Of a stretch of DNA of 5,073 nucleotides, positions 1-5,073 are shown one piece after another. The DNA is taken from the NCBI GenBank assembly GCA_003646585.1, contig QMLA01000092.1:1-5073 (forward strand), in the 5' to 3' direction. The stretch is from Deltaproteobacteria bacterium (GTDB taxonomy: Bacteria > Desulfobacterota > B13-G15). Position 1 is the stretch's first letter. Every line of letters begins with the position of its first letter. Under the pieces are notes generated by a model. It ran no database searches, was not told the DNA's origin, and worked only from the letters and a program-made list of their open reading frames with translations. The translations under genes and the position numbers were made by a program.

Positions 1-653
1 CCCTTGAACCCGAGCCCTTGAGTCCCAGGGGCCAGCGGATGGCGGGGATCGTCAAGGAATTCGTCAGCAGGGCCCTTGAGGTCTTGAAGGACGAGAGGCC
101 GGCCAATGGGGTGCTCTTTCGCGGCTTCTCCATGATGCCGGAGATCCCCTCCATGGGTGAGCTCTTCAAGCTCACCCCCGCCTGTATCGCTTCCTATCCC
201 ATGTACAAGGGGCTGGCCCGGTTGGTGGGGATGGAGGTCCTGGAGAGCGGGGAGGCCGTAGGGGATCTCTTTGAGACCCTGAGGAGGAGCTGGAGGGAGG
301 GGTACGACTTCTTTTACGTGCACGTGAAAGCCACCGACAGCAGGGGTGAAGACGGGGATTTCGAGGGGAAGGTCAGGGTGATAGAGGAGGTCGACCGGAA
401 CCTCCCCGTCCTCTTCGACCTTTCCCCGGAGGTGATCGTGGTGACCTCGGATCACTCGACCCCTTCTGCCCTCAGGAGTCACAGCTGGCATCCCTGTCCC
501 TTTGTGCTCCGTTCCCCCAATGAGCGCACCGATGACGTCACCGAGTTCACCGAGAAGGCCTGTGCCAGGGGAGGATTGGGGAGGTTCAGGGGGGTGGAGG
601 CTATGGCGCTTATGCTCGCTTCGGCATTGAAGCTCAAGAAGTTTGGGGCGTGA
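1..653 (+). CDS. apgM: 2,3-bisphosphoglycerate-independent phosphoglycerate mutase, archaeal type (partial, 5' end missing)
   Basis: This is the C-terminal half (216 codons) of a protein usually about 400 residues long. The frame is open to the left edge (codons from base 3), so the TTG at 18 is internal, not a start. The family interconverts 3- and 2-phosphoglycerate in cytoplasmic glycolysis/gluconeogenesis and belongs to the alkaline phosphatase superfamily, with two metal ions. Seen here: a YKGLARLVGM segment typical of ApgM (about 201-230), the metal-site motif HVKATDSRGEDGDFEGK (321-371), a TSDHSTP motif (444-464) with the Asp-His metal pair, and HSWHP (480-494) with a further metal His. 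The +4 position after the TD aspartate is Glu (348-350), where classical enzymes have His. The stop overlaps the GTG of the Nudix gene, suggesting cotranscription. Family assignment is firm; activity is inferred. Confidence 0.9.
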   Translation, partial: LEPEPLSPRGQRMAGIVKEFVSRALEVLKDERPANGVLFRGFSMMPEIPSMGELFKLTPACIASYPMYKGLARLVGMEVLESGEAVGDLFETLRRSWREGYDFFYVHVKATDSRGEDGDFEGKVRVIEEVDRNLPVLFDLSPEVIVVTSDHSTPSALRSHSWHPCPFVLRSPNERTDDVTEFTEKACARGGLGRFRGVEAMALMLASALKLKKFGA

Positions 654-1198
654 AGATGCGGGAGTGGAAGGTGCTCTGGGTCCGGGAGGGGTTCTCTTCG
701 CCCCTTTTCAGGGTGAAGGTGAAAGGGGCCCTTTCTCCGAGGACCGGCAAGTCCGCGGAGTTCTTCACCATTGAGACGAGGGACTGGGTGGGGATAATCC
801 CCCTGCTGGAGGGGGATGTGCTCATGGTGAGGCAGTTCAGGCATGGAAGTGAGGAGTTCACCCTCGAGATTCCCGGAGGGCTGGTGGATGAGGAGAGGCC
901 CGAGGAGGCGGCAAGGCGCGAGTTGAGGGAGGAGACGGGTTTTGAGGCCGAGTCGGTGGAACTCCTGGGTGTTCTCAAGCCCCAGCCTGCCATCTTCAAC
1001 AATCGCTTCCACGTATTTTTGGCCACCGGGCTGAGGAAGGTTGGTGAGCCAGCCCTCGAGGATGGGGAGGACCTGGAGGTGATCCGGTTGCCCCTTAAGC
1101 AGGTCTTCAGGGAGATGGTGGAAGGCCGTATCGATCATGCCCTTGTCCTTGCGGCCTTTAAGCTGTTCGAGTTGCGACATCCAGAACTTTTAGGGTAA
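650..1198 (+). CDS. Nudix hydrolase, ADP-ribose pyrophosphatase-like
   Basis: A 182-residue protein with a complete Nudix box (G-x5-E-x7-REL-x-EE-x-GF) at residues 76-98, which binds the Mg ions that cleave nucleoside diphosphates linked to another group. The box is preceded by EIPGG (73-77), and a QP pair follows at 112-113, about 15 residues downstream. This arrangement is typical of ADP-ribose pyrophosphatases, which hydrolyse ADP-ribose to AMP and ribose 5-phosphate in the cytoplasm. The RQFRHG segment (61-66) also fits that subgroup, and the length matches. The GTG at 650 overlaps the apgM stop (GTGA). An ATG at 656 is an equally good start, with GGGG 7 bases upstream, giving 180 residues. 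ADP-ribose is the likeliest substrate, but a related sugar nucleotide cannot be excluded from sequence. Confidence 0.9.
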   Translation: MKMREWKVLWVREGFSSPLFRVKVKGALSPRTGKSAEFFTIETRDWVGIIPLLEGDVLMVRQFRHGSEEFTLEIPGGLVDEERPEEAARRELREETGFEAESVELLGVLKPQPAIFNNRFHVFLATGLRKVGEPALEDGEDLEVIRLPLKQVFREMVEGRIDHALVLAAFKLFELRHPELLG

Positions 1199-1235
1199 GA
1201 ATATAAACCTCTCCAGGAGACGGAAAGGGGGCCAC

Positions 1236-2105
1236 ATGGAGAAGAAGGGAAGGGTCGTCATTGTTGGGGCTAAGGGTTTGGTGGGCAGCGCCCTCGCTGA
1301 GGCCTTCTCCGAGACTTACGAGGTGATAGCCCTCGATAGGGAGGAACTGGATGTAACCACTTACAATGCGGTCAAGAAGGCGATAAAGGAGATGACCCCA
1401 CAGGTGGTCATAGATGCTGCTGGCTACAGCGATGTGGATTCCTGTGAGAGGAGGAGCCAGCTGGCCTTTGCGATCAACGCCGAGGGGGCCAAGAACGTCG
1501 CCAAGGCGGCCAGTCTGGTGAAGGCGAAGGTGGTTTACATCAGCAGCGATTACGTCTTTGACGGCAAAAAGGGCTCCCCTTACACCGAGGAGGATCAGCC
1601 CAATCCCCTCAACATTTACGGGGAGAGTAAACTCCTCGGGGAGAAGTACGTTCAGGATCACTCCGATGACTACCTCATAGTGAGGACCCAGTGGCTCTTC
1701 GGTCCCCACGGCCGCAACTTCGTCGACACGATCCTCACCCTTGCGGAGGAAGGGCGCGAAAGCATAGAGGTCGTGGAGGACCTGGTGGGTGCCCCCACCT
1801 ACACGGTCGATCTGGCCCAGGCGGTGAAGAGGCTCCTGGAAAGGGATGCCTGGGGGATCTATCACGTCTCCAACAGCGGCCAGTGCTCCTGGTTCGAGTT
1901 CGCCAAGGAGATCCTCAGGCAGGCGGGCAAAAACGACGTGCGGCTTGTGCCCATATCCTCGGCGGACCTCACCCGCCCTGCCAGAAGGCCCGTCTTCTCG
2001 GTCCTCTCCAAGGACAAGCTGCACAGGGAGACGGGCATGAAGATGCGTCCTTGGCAGGAGGCCCTTTCCGATTATCTGAAGAGGAGGGGCCAGGGGCAAT
2101 CGTGA
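1236..2105 (+). CDS. rfbD: dTDP-4-dehydrorhamnose reductase (RmlD family)
   Basis: A 289-residue short-chain dehydrogenase/reductase of the extended type, normal length for RmlD. The family catalyses the last step of dTDP-L-rhamnose synthesis, NAD(P)H reduction of dTDP-4-dehydro-L-rhamnose, supplying rhamnose for lipopolysaccharide or other surface glycans. Seen here: the Rossmann motif GAKGLVG (11-17), ISSDYVFDG (102-110), the catalytic YGESK (Y128, K132), the substrate-loop segment DLVGAPTYTVDLA (182-194), SNSGQCSW (212-219), and the C-terminal RPVFSVLSKDKL (251-262). The ATG is preceded by AAAGGGGG (1224-1231), a good ribosome binding site. No rmlA, rmlB or rmlC lies in the window, so the rest of the pathway must be elsewhere. 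A related dTDP-sugar reductase with another product is possible. The stop overlaps the next gene's GTG. Confidence 0.88.
   Translation: MEKKGRVVIVGAKGLVGSALAEAFSETYEVIALDREELDVTTYNAVKKAIKEMTPQVVIDAAGYSDVDSCERRSQLAFAINAEGAKNVAKAASLVKAKVVYISSDYVFDGKKGSPYTEEDQPNPLNIYGESKLLGEKYVQDHSDDYLIVRTQWLFGPHGRNFVDTILTLAEEGRESIEVVEDLVGAPTYTVDLAQAVKRLLERDAWGIYHVSNSGQCSWFEFAKEILRQAGKNDVRLVPISSADLTRPARRPVFSVLSKDKLHRETGMKMRPWQEALSDYLKRRGQGQS
2092..2096 (+). promoter_or_regulatory. Ribosome binding site deciding the LpxH-like start
   Basis: AGGGG lies 5 bases before the GTG at 2102, inside the end of rfbD. It supports this GTG over the much earlier in-frame start at 1691, which would run antisense-like through rfbD and lacks homology there. 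The first residues after this GTG (GWIFLGDAHL) are the expected first strand and metal motif of the enzyme. Confidence 0.6.
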
Positions 2106-2818
2106 ACGGCTGGATCTTCTTGGGGGATGCCCACCTCAACCCCTACCGGAAGGATTTCACATGGGATGCCTTCAGGAGGCTTGTGGCAGATCCCCCTGAG
2201 GGGCTGGTCCTGATGGGGGATTTCTTCGACTTCTGGTTCGGATTCTCGGACAACACCCACCTCGAGTCCCTCTATGGGGATATAAGGGAGGCCTTTGAGA
2301 GGCTTGGGGAGGGGGGTACCAGGATAATCTTCCTTGAGGGCAACCACGACTTTTGCCTTTCCGGGGAGATCTTCGGCATAAGGGTGGAGAACCACAGGTG
2401 GGAGGTCTCCCTGCAGCTCGATGGCCTGAGACTTTATCTCTCTCACGGGGACAGGGCCTCGGGTTTCCCCCACAACCTCCCCTGCATCCTCTTGAAGAAC
2501 CGCATCCTTTGTTCCCTCCTGAGCCTCCTGGGCCCAAAGGTCATCACGCCTCTGGCCTTCCTGTGGGCGGCCCGTTCCCGCCGGTGCCCGGCTGACGGGA
2601 GGCTAAAGGAGCGCTTGAGATCCTTCGCCCTCCAGAAGCTCCGGGAGGGGGTGGATGTGGTCATCATGGCCCATACCCATGATCCTGAGGCCGTACAGTG
2701 GGAACTTCAGGGGCGCAAGGGCCTTTATTTCAACGTGGGAAGCTTCAGGGAGGGGGACTATCTGCTATTTTCCGGAGGGAGGTTCACCCTTAAGAAGTTC
2801 AAGGATGGCCTTCCATAG
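2102..2818 (+). CDS. Calcineurin-like metallophosphoesterase, UDP-2,3-diacylglucosamine diphosphatase (LpxH)-like
   Basis: A 238-residue protein, the size of LpxH, which removes UMP from UDP-2,3-diacylglucosamine to give lipid X in lipid A synthesis at the inner membrane face. The dinuclear metal ligands appear in order and at LpxH-like positions: GDAH (D9, H11), GDFFDFWFG (D40), GNHD (N81), SHGD (H115) and AHTHD (H191, H193). Residues 120-170 are hydrophobic and basic, without the metallophosphoesterase core, and sit where LpxH has its membrane-associated helical lid. The chief oddity is GNHD where LpxH has GNRD; that Arg matters in characterised LpxH, so the enzyme may be an LpxH-like paralogue with another pyrophosphate substrate. 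The GTG start overlaps the rfbD stop (GTGA). The last 54 bases overlap engB on the other strand. Superfamily is certain; the lipid A role is probable. Confidence 0.82.
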   Translation: MNGWIFLGDAHLNPYRKDFTWDAFRRLVADPPEGLVLMGDFFDFWFGFSDNTHLESLYGDIREAFERLGEGGTRIIFLEGNHDFCLSGEIFGIRVENHRWEVSLQLDGLRLYLSHGDRASGFPHNLPCILLKNRILCSLLSLLGPKVITPLAFLWAARSRRCPADGRLKERLRSFALQKLREGVDVVIMAHTHDPEAVQWELQGRKGLYFNVGSFREGDYLLFSGGRFTLKKFKDGLP

Positions 2819-3355
2819 GCGGTCCTTTCCCTGTCCGGTTCGTGCCGAAAAGATCACCGGGTGGTTGAGGCCGATCCTTTCGGTTTCCTTGAGGGCCTGG
2901 TTCAGCTCCCTTTGGGATGCCTTATCGGCCTTGGTCAGGACCGGGACGGCCCTAAGTCCGAGCTCCTGGAGCCAGCCGAACATCTGCCGATCCAGCTCCG
3001 TGGGACCGAGCCTTGAGTCCATGAGGACCACGACCCCCCTGAGGTTGTGCCTCCGGCGGAAATATTCCTCTATCCCCCTGGCCCATTCCCTGCGCATCTT
3101 GAGGGGGACGCTCGCATACCCGTAGCCGGGAAGGTCCACGAAGTAATATGCGTCCTCCACCAGGTAGAAGTTGATGGTGCGCGTGCGCCCGGGGGTGGAG
3201 CTTGTGCGCGCAAGCCCCCTTGTCCCCCACAGGGTGTTCAGAAGCGAGGATTTCCCCACGTTGGACCTGCCCGCAAAGGCCACCTCGGGAAGGGGCCTCT
3301 CGGGATACTGCTCGGGCTTAAGGGCACTGCAGAGGAACCTGACCCTGACCCTCAT
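2765..3355 (-). CDS. engB: Ribosome biogenesis GTP-binding protein EngB (YsxC/YihA)
   Basis: A complete 196-residue TRAFAC-class GTPase of normal length. EngB is a cytoplasmic GTPase needed for late large-subunit ribosome assembly and is essential in several bacteria. Seen here: the family lead-in KPEQYPE (14-20), the P-loop AGRSNVGKSS (28-37), the switch I segment STPGRTRTINF (53-63), switch II DLPGYGYA (74-81), the guanine-specificity motif TKAD (141-144) and SAR (170-172). AGRSNVGKSS together with DLPGYGYA is diagnostic of EngB. The ATG at 3355 is 14 bases after the upstream gene's stop. Its nearest ribosome binding site, AGGA on the stop codon, is 12 bases away and weak, so expression may depend on coupling with the upstream genes. 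The 3' end overlaps the convergent LpxH-like gene. Confidence 0.96.
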   Translation of the reverse strand: MRVRVRFLCSALKPEQYPERPLPEVAFAGRSNVGKSSLLNTLWGTRGLARTSSTPGRTRTINFYLVEDAYYFVDLPGYGYASVPLKMRREWARGIEEYFRRRHNLRGVVVLMDSRLGPTELDRQMFGWLQELGLRAVPVLTKADKASQRELNQALKETERIGLNHPVIFSARTGQGKDRLWKAILELLKGEPPSGK

Positions 3356-3369
3356 GGCTGAGAGGAATC

Positions 3370-3741
3370 CTACCTCGGCTTCTTGTGAGGGGGATAGGCC
3401 CTTAAGACCTCGTGGTGGAAGAGATAGGGTCTGTCGGTTTCCATCTCCAGGATCACGAAATCCCTTTCAAGCTTTATCCCCGGCGGAAGGGAAGGGGAGC
3501 AGTACCATCTGCCCATGTGGAGGAAGAAGTAGAGGCCCCGATCGATATCGAAATACACCTGAACCGACGGATAATAGCGGTAGCGGAACCTCCTCCTGTG
3601 ACCGTGAGCGGGGGCCCATGGGGGAGGTCCTGCCGAGATCCTGGGGGGAGGACCCGCTTTGACCCTGTGGGCCTTCACAGAACAACAGGTCCCCCCGAGG
3701 ATCAAAAGAGTACAAAGGATTGCCACCACCTCTCTTTTCAT
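3370..3741 (-). CDS. Small exported protein of unknown function with a C-terminal aromatic-rich domain
   Basis: A 123-residue protein of unknown function. Residues 1-24 form a Sec-type signal peptide: K2 R3, a hydrophobic core at 5-18, and a possible cleavage after VKA (22-24). Two cysteines at 19-20 recall a lipoprotein, but the preceding GGT is not a proper lipobox. Residues 28-47 are Pro/Gly-rich with AGPPP twice, like a linker; 48-56 are basic (RRRFRYRYY). The folded-looking part is 58-117: PSVQVYFDIDRGLYFF, then GRWYCSPSLPP, then EMETDRPY and a final AYPP. From memory this pattern recurs in secreted hypothetical proteins of Deltaproteobacteria; I cannot verify that here. The ATG overlaps the bpsA stop (ATGA) and has a strong GAGGAGG site, so it is probably translated coupled to bpsA. 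Periplasmic or surface location is inferred. Confidence 0.8.
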   Translation of the reverse strand: MKREVVAILCTLLILGGTCCSVKAHRVKAGPPPRISAGPPPWAPAHGHRRRFRYRYYPSVQVYFDIDRGLYFFLHMGRWYCSPSLPPGIKLERDFVILEMETDRPYLFHHEVLRAYPPHKKPR

Positions 3742-4769
3742 CCTCCCTCCTCGAGCAGATAAGATGGCTTTGGTGTGGCCCAGGCCTCCTCATCTAGGTA
3801 AAGTTCCTTGGGGCCACTGGGGGCCTCAAAAGGCGGAAGGTGCGGATCTTCGACAGCTTCAAAGCGTATGAAGGAGGATTTGTACCAGTCGATGTTGGGC
3901 ATGTTGAGGGGTATCCATTTCATGAGCTCGTAGGTCTTGTAAAACTCCTCCCACATGTTCTCCCTTTCCGGATAGGTGGAGAAGTCCCTGAGGATGTCGG
4001 TTATGACGAATCCGGCTTCGATCAAAAACCTCTCGAACTCCCTCCATTTTTTGAGGGAAGCCTCCCTGTGGGTCAGGCCGATGTAGCCGGCTGACCCCTT
4101 TCCCTTCAACGCCTCTATGCAGCGACCGACAAAGAGCTTCAGGCCTTTGTGGGTCTCCACGGGATCGGTCACGAACACATCGTAGTTGCCCTTCTCCTCA
4201 GCGGGTAGTTCCTCCAGGGCGTTGTATTCCTTGACGATGATGTTGGATATCCCTTGACTTCGGCAGAATTCCCGTATGAACCCGACGATCCTGCTGTCGA
4301 TCTCCACCACCGTGACCCTCTTGGCCATGCTGGTCAGGCCAATGGCTATGCTCAAGAGGTCGTCATCTCCGAGGATGAAGATTTCCTGATCCTCCAGATC
4401 TCCCCGTTCGTACATGAAGGCAACCCTTGCCACCGTGTCCTCAGGGCGCACAAATCCCTGGTCGTAATCGCTCTTGGGAAGGGGGCGATTTTCGGCCAGC
4501 TTCCTGAAACGTCCCAGTACCTCCCCGAAGAACCCCCTCAACTGCACGCCGATCCCGCACCTCGAGCAGACAACCGGTTCCTTTCCCCGGAGGGGGACGT
4601 CCTTCAGCAGGTGGAACCTGTAATCCCTGTACTCGATGATCCCCTCCTTCATGAGGGATTCCAGCGTCTGGATGAATTCCACTATGTGGGCGTCCTGGTA
4701 ATTGATCAGCTCCCAGAAGGTCATGGGCCCTTTCTTCAGTGCCCGTAAGACCTGGTTGCGGATCCTCAC
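3738..4769 (-). CDS. bpsA: N(4)-bis(aminopropyl)spermidine synthase (branched-chain polyamine synthase, DUF43 family)
   Basis: A 343-residue protein, the expected size for BpsA, which adds two aminopropyl groups from decarboxylated S-adenosylmethionine to spermidine, making the branched polyamine N4-bis(aminopropyl)spermidine. These polyamines occur in thermophiles and stabilise nucleic acids. An N-terminal winged-helix-like region (1-55) is followed by CSRC (68-71), a possible metal knuckle. The catalytic part has DYDQG (101-105), the MYERGDLEDQEI segment, the hallmark GDDDLLSIA (134-142), VEID (154-157) for the cosubstrate, TDPVETHKGLKLF (201-213) and GLTHREASLKKW (231-242). The acidic, Pro-rich tail (307-343) looks flexible. 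The GTG start has a near-perfect AAAGGAGGTGA site 5 bases upstream and a good promoter. It heads a probable three-gene unit with the exported protein and engB. Confidence 0.93.
   Translation of the reverse strand: MRIRNQVLRALKKGPMTFWELINYQDAHIVEFIQTLESLMKEGIIEYRDYRFHLLKDVPLRGKEPVVCSRCGIGVQLRGFFGEVLGRFRKLAENRPLPKSDYDQGFVRPEDTVARVAFMYERGDLEDQEIFILGDDDLLSIAIGLTSMAKRVTVVEIDSRIVGFIREFCRSQGISNIIVKEYNALEELPAEEKGNYDVFVTDPVETHKGLKLFVGRCIEALKGKGSAGYIGLTHREASLKKWREFERFLIEAGFVITDILRDFSTYPERENMWEEFYKTYELMKWIPLNMPNIDWYKSSFIRFEAVEDPHLPPFEAPSGPKELYLDEEAWATPKPSYLLEEGG
3742..3752 (-). promoter_or_regulatory. Ribosome binding site of the small exported protein
   Basis: The minus strand reads GAGGAGGGAGG directly before the ATG at 3741. 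The GAGGAGG part sits 4 bases from the start, a little tight but purine-rich throughout. It lies inside the last codons of bpsA, which encode Glu-Glu-Gly-Gly, and supports the ATGA-overlap start. Confidence 0.65.
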
Positions 4770-4773
4770 GGTC

Positions 4774-4784
4774 TCACCTCCTTT
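4774..4784 (-). promoter_or_regulatory. Strong ribosome binding site of bpsA
   Basis: The minus strand reads AAAGGAGGTGA, nearly the full complement of the 16S rRNA 3' end, four bases before the GTG at 4769. It fixes the non-ATG start of bpsA and suggests efficient translation. Confidence 0.85.
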
Positions 4785-4792
4785 GCCCGAAC

Positions 4793-4822
4793 CTTATACT
4801 ATGTCCCTTCGGGGGATTTCAA
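4793..4822 (-). promoter_or_regulatory. Sigma-70-like promoter for bpsA, the exported protein and engB
   Basis: On the minus strand, TTGAAA (4817-4822, one mismatch to TTGACA) and TATAAG (4793-4798, one mismatch to TATAAT) are separated by 18 bases. Transcription would start near 4786, only about 17 bases before the bpsA GTG, so the leader would hold little beyond the ribosome binding site. The -35 box overlaps the stop codon of the upstream gene. No clear operator repeat is seen. Start site and strength are inferred. Confidence 0.65.
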
Positions 4823-5073
4823 GGAGAACGACCCCCCGGATCGAGGAGCAAGCGCCGCGGACCGAGATCCTTCAGAAACCAAAAGAGGGTGTGGGGGGCA
4901 TCGATCATGTGCATCCATCCTCCTATATGCAGGAGCCTTTTTCCCGGGTGGCGGAAAAGCAGCTTGCGGATCCTGAAGGCCAGGGACCTTTCCCTCTTGG
5001 GGAGGAGTCCCCTCGCGAAAAGGCGCCCCAGGGAGGGATCCTCCCAGCACCTCTTGGCCAGGCTCAGGTGACC
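4819..5073 (-). CDS. C-terminal end of an uncharacterised protein, possibly TraB/GumN (Tiki)-like (partial)
   Basis: An open frame runs from the right window edge to a TGA at 4819-4821, giving 84 residues with no plausible start inside, so it is the 3' end of a larger gene. It looks genuinely coding: codons mostly end in G or C, arginine is often AGG, and the peptide alternates basic amphipathic and hydrophobic stretches, unlike the Pro/Gly/Ser-rich products of the other frames. Residues 26-52 (KRERSLAFRIRKLL, then GKRLLHIGGW) lead to MHMID (54-58), TLFWFLKDL (62-70) and PRRLLLD (72-78). The order ER...A.RI..LL, a hydrophobic strand with G-G-x-x-H, then a helix loosely resembles the end of TraB/GumN-type Tiki-superfamily proteins (GAGH motif). 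That link is weak; treat the function as unknown. It stops 49 bases before bpsA on the same strand. Confidence 0.68.
   Translation of the reverse strand, partial: GHLSLAKRCWEDPSLGRLFARGLLPKRERSLAFRIRKLLFRHPGKRLLHIGGWMHMIDAPHTLFWFLKDLGPRRLLLDPGGRSP

Noticed and set aside
1172..1207. AT-richer patch before rfbD with TTGCGA and TATAAA, a possible internal promoter.
   Set aside because: The two boxes are 24 bases apart, too far for a sigma-70 promoter, and nothing better lies 16-18 bases upstream of TATAAA.
1210..1220. Inverted repeat TCTCC-A-GGAGA just upstream of the rfbD ribosome binding site.
   Set aside because: A five-base arm with a one-base centre cannot form an RNA hairpin, has no second copy in the window, and is within chance in purine/pyrimidine-rich DNA.
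1158..2099. Long open frame of 313 codons on the minus strand, opposite rfbD.
   Set aside because: It is antisense to a gene with clear catalytic motifs, matches no family I know, and is the expected result of GC-rich codon use leaving stops rare in the mirror frame. The same holds for 479-1180 (minus), 3171-3662 (plus) and 4254-4748 (plus).
1691..2101. In-frame extension upstream of the LpxH-like gene, from an ATG at 1691.
   Set aside because: It lies wholly inside rfbD in another frame and reads as a low-complexity Arg/Gly/Pro/His-rich peptide. The enzyme's first conserved strand begins just after the GTG at 2102, which has its own ribosome binding site.
3640..3741. Lipoprotein call for the small exported protein because of its double cysteine.
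   Set aside because: The residues before Cys19 are Gly-Gly-Thr and before Cys20 Gly-Thr-Cys. Neither fits a lipobox, which needs a small residue at -1 and usually Leu at -3. A type I signal peptide is more likely.
4804..4814. CCC-TTCG-GGG hairpin between the upstream gene's stop and bpsA, a possible terminator.
   Set aside because: The stem is only three to four base pairs and no T-run follows on either strand. It sits in the spacer of the bpsA promoter.
4739..5071. Plus-strand 110-codon frame and a minus-strand 83-codon frame (4799-5050) at the right edge.
   Set aside because: Both give Pro/Ser/Arg-rich, non-globular peptides with no family resemblance, and both compete with the better-looking minus-strand frame ending at 4819. 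The plus-strand frame also overlaps the start of bpsA.
1..5073. Search for tRNA, rRNA, CRISPR repeats, transposases, attachment sites or phage genes.
   Set aside because: No cloverleaf, regularly spaced direct repeats, transposase motifs or terminal inverted repeats were seen. Genes fill almost the entire window.

Overview
The window looks like chromosomal DNA from a thermophilic, diderm (Gram-negative type) bacterium. A thermophilic member of the Desulfobacterota/Thermodesulfobacteriota is my best guess, but no lineage marker here proves it. The clues are GC-rich DNA with G/C-ending codons, frequent AGG for arginine, a branched-chain polyamine synthase (BpsA, known from thermophilic archaea and bacteria), an archaeal-type phosphoglycerate mutase, and an LpxH-like phosphoesterase, which points to lipid A and hence an outer membrane. 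I see no tRNA, rRNA, CRISPR array, insertion sequence or phage gene. Genes cover nearly the whole window; the largest gap is about 50 bases.

Left half, plus strand (1-2818): a tight run of four genes. The 3' half of an archaeal-type cofactor-independent phosphoglycerate mutase (apgM, cut by the window edge) runs into a Nudix ADP-ribose pyrophosphatase-like hydrolase through a GTGA junction. After 37 bases comes a dTDP-4-dehydrorhamnose reductase (rfbD/rmlD), which meets an LpxH-like metallophosphoesterase at a second GTGA junction. The genes mix glycolysis, nucleotide clean-up, deoxysugar synthesis and probable lipid A synthesis, so this looks like a housekeeping/envelope operon rather than one pathway.

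Right half, minus strand (5073 down to 2765): first the last 84 codons of a gene whose start lies beyond the window, with only a weak resemblance to TraB/GumN/Tiki-type proteins. A strong sigma-70-like promoter follows, with its -35 box on that gene's stop codon. It is placed to drive bpsA, a small secreted protein of unknown function (coupled to bpsA by an ATGA overlap) and, 14 bases later, the ribosome-assembly GTPase engB. The engB and LpxH-like genes converge and share 54 bases at their 3' ends.

No obviously new defence or mobile system is present. The points most worth a second look are the conserved-looking secreted protein between bpsA and engB, the C-terminal fragment at the right edge, and two active-site deviations: Glu in place of a metal-binding His in the mutase, and GNHD in place of GNRD in the LpxH-like enzyme.
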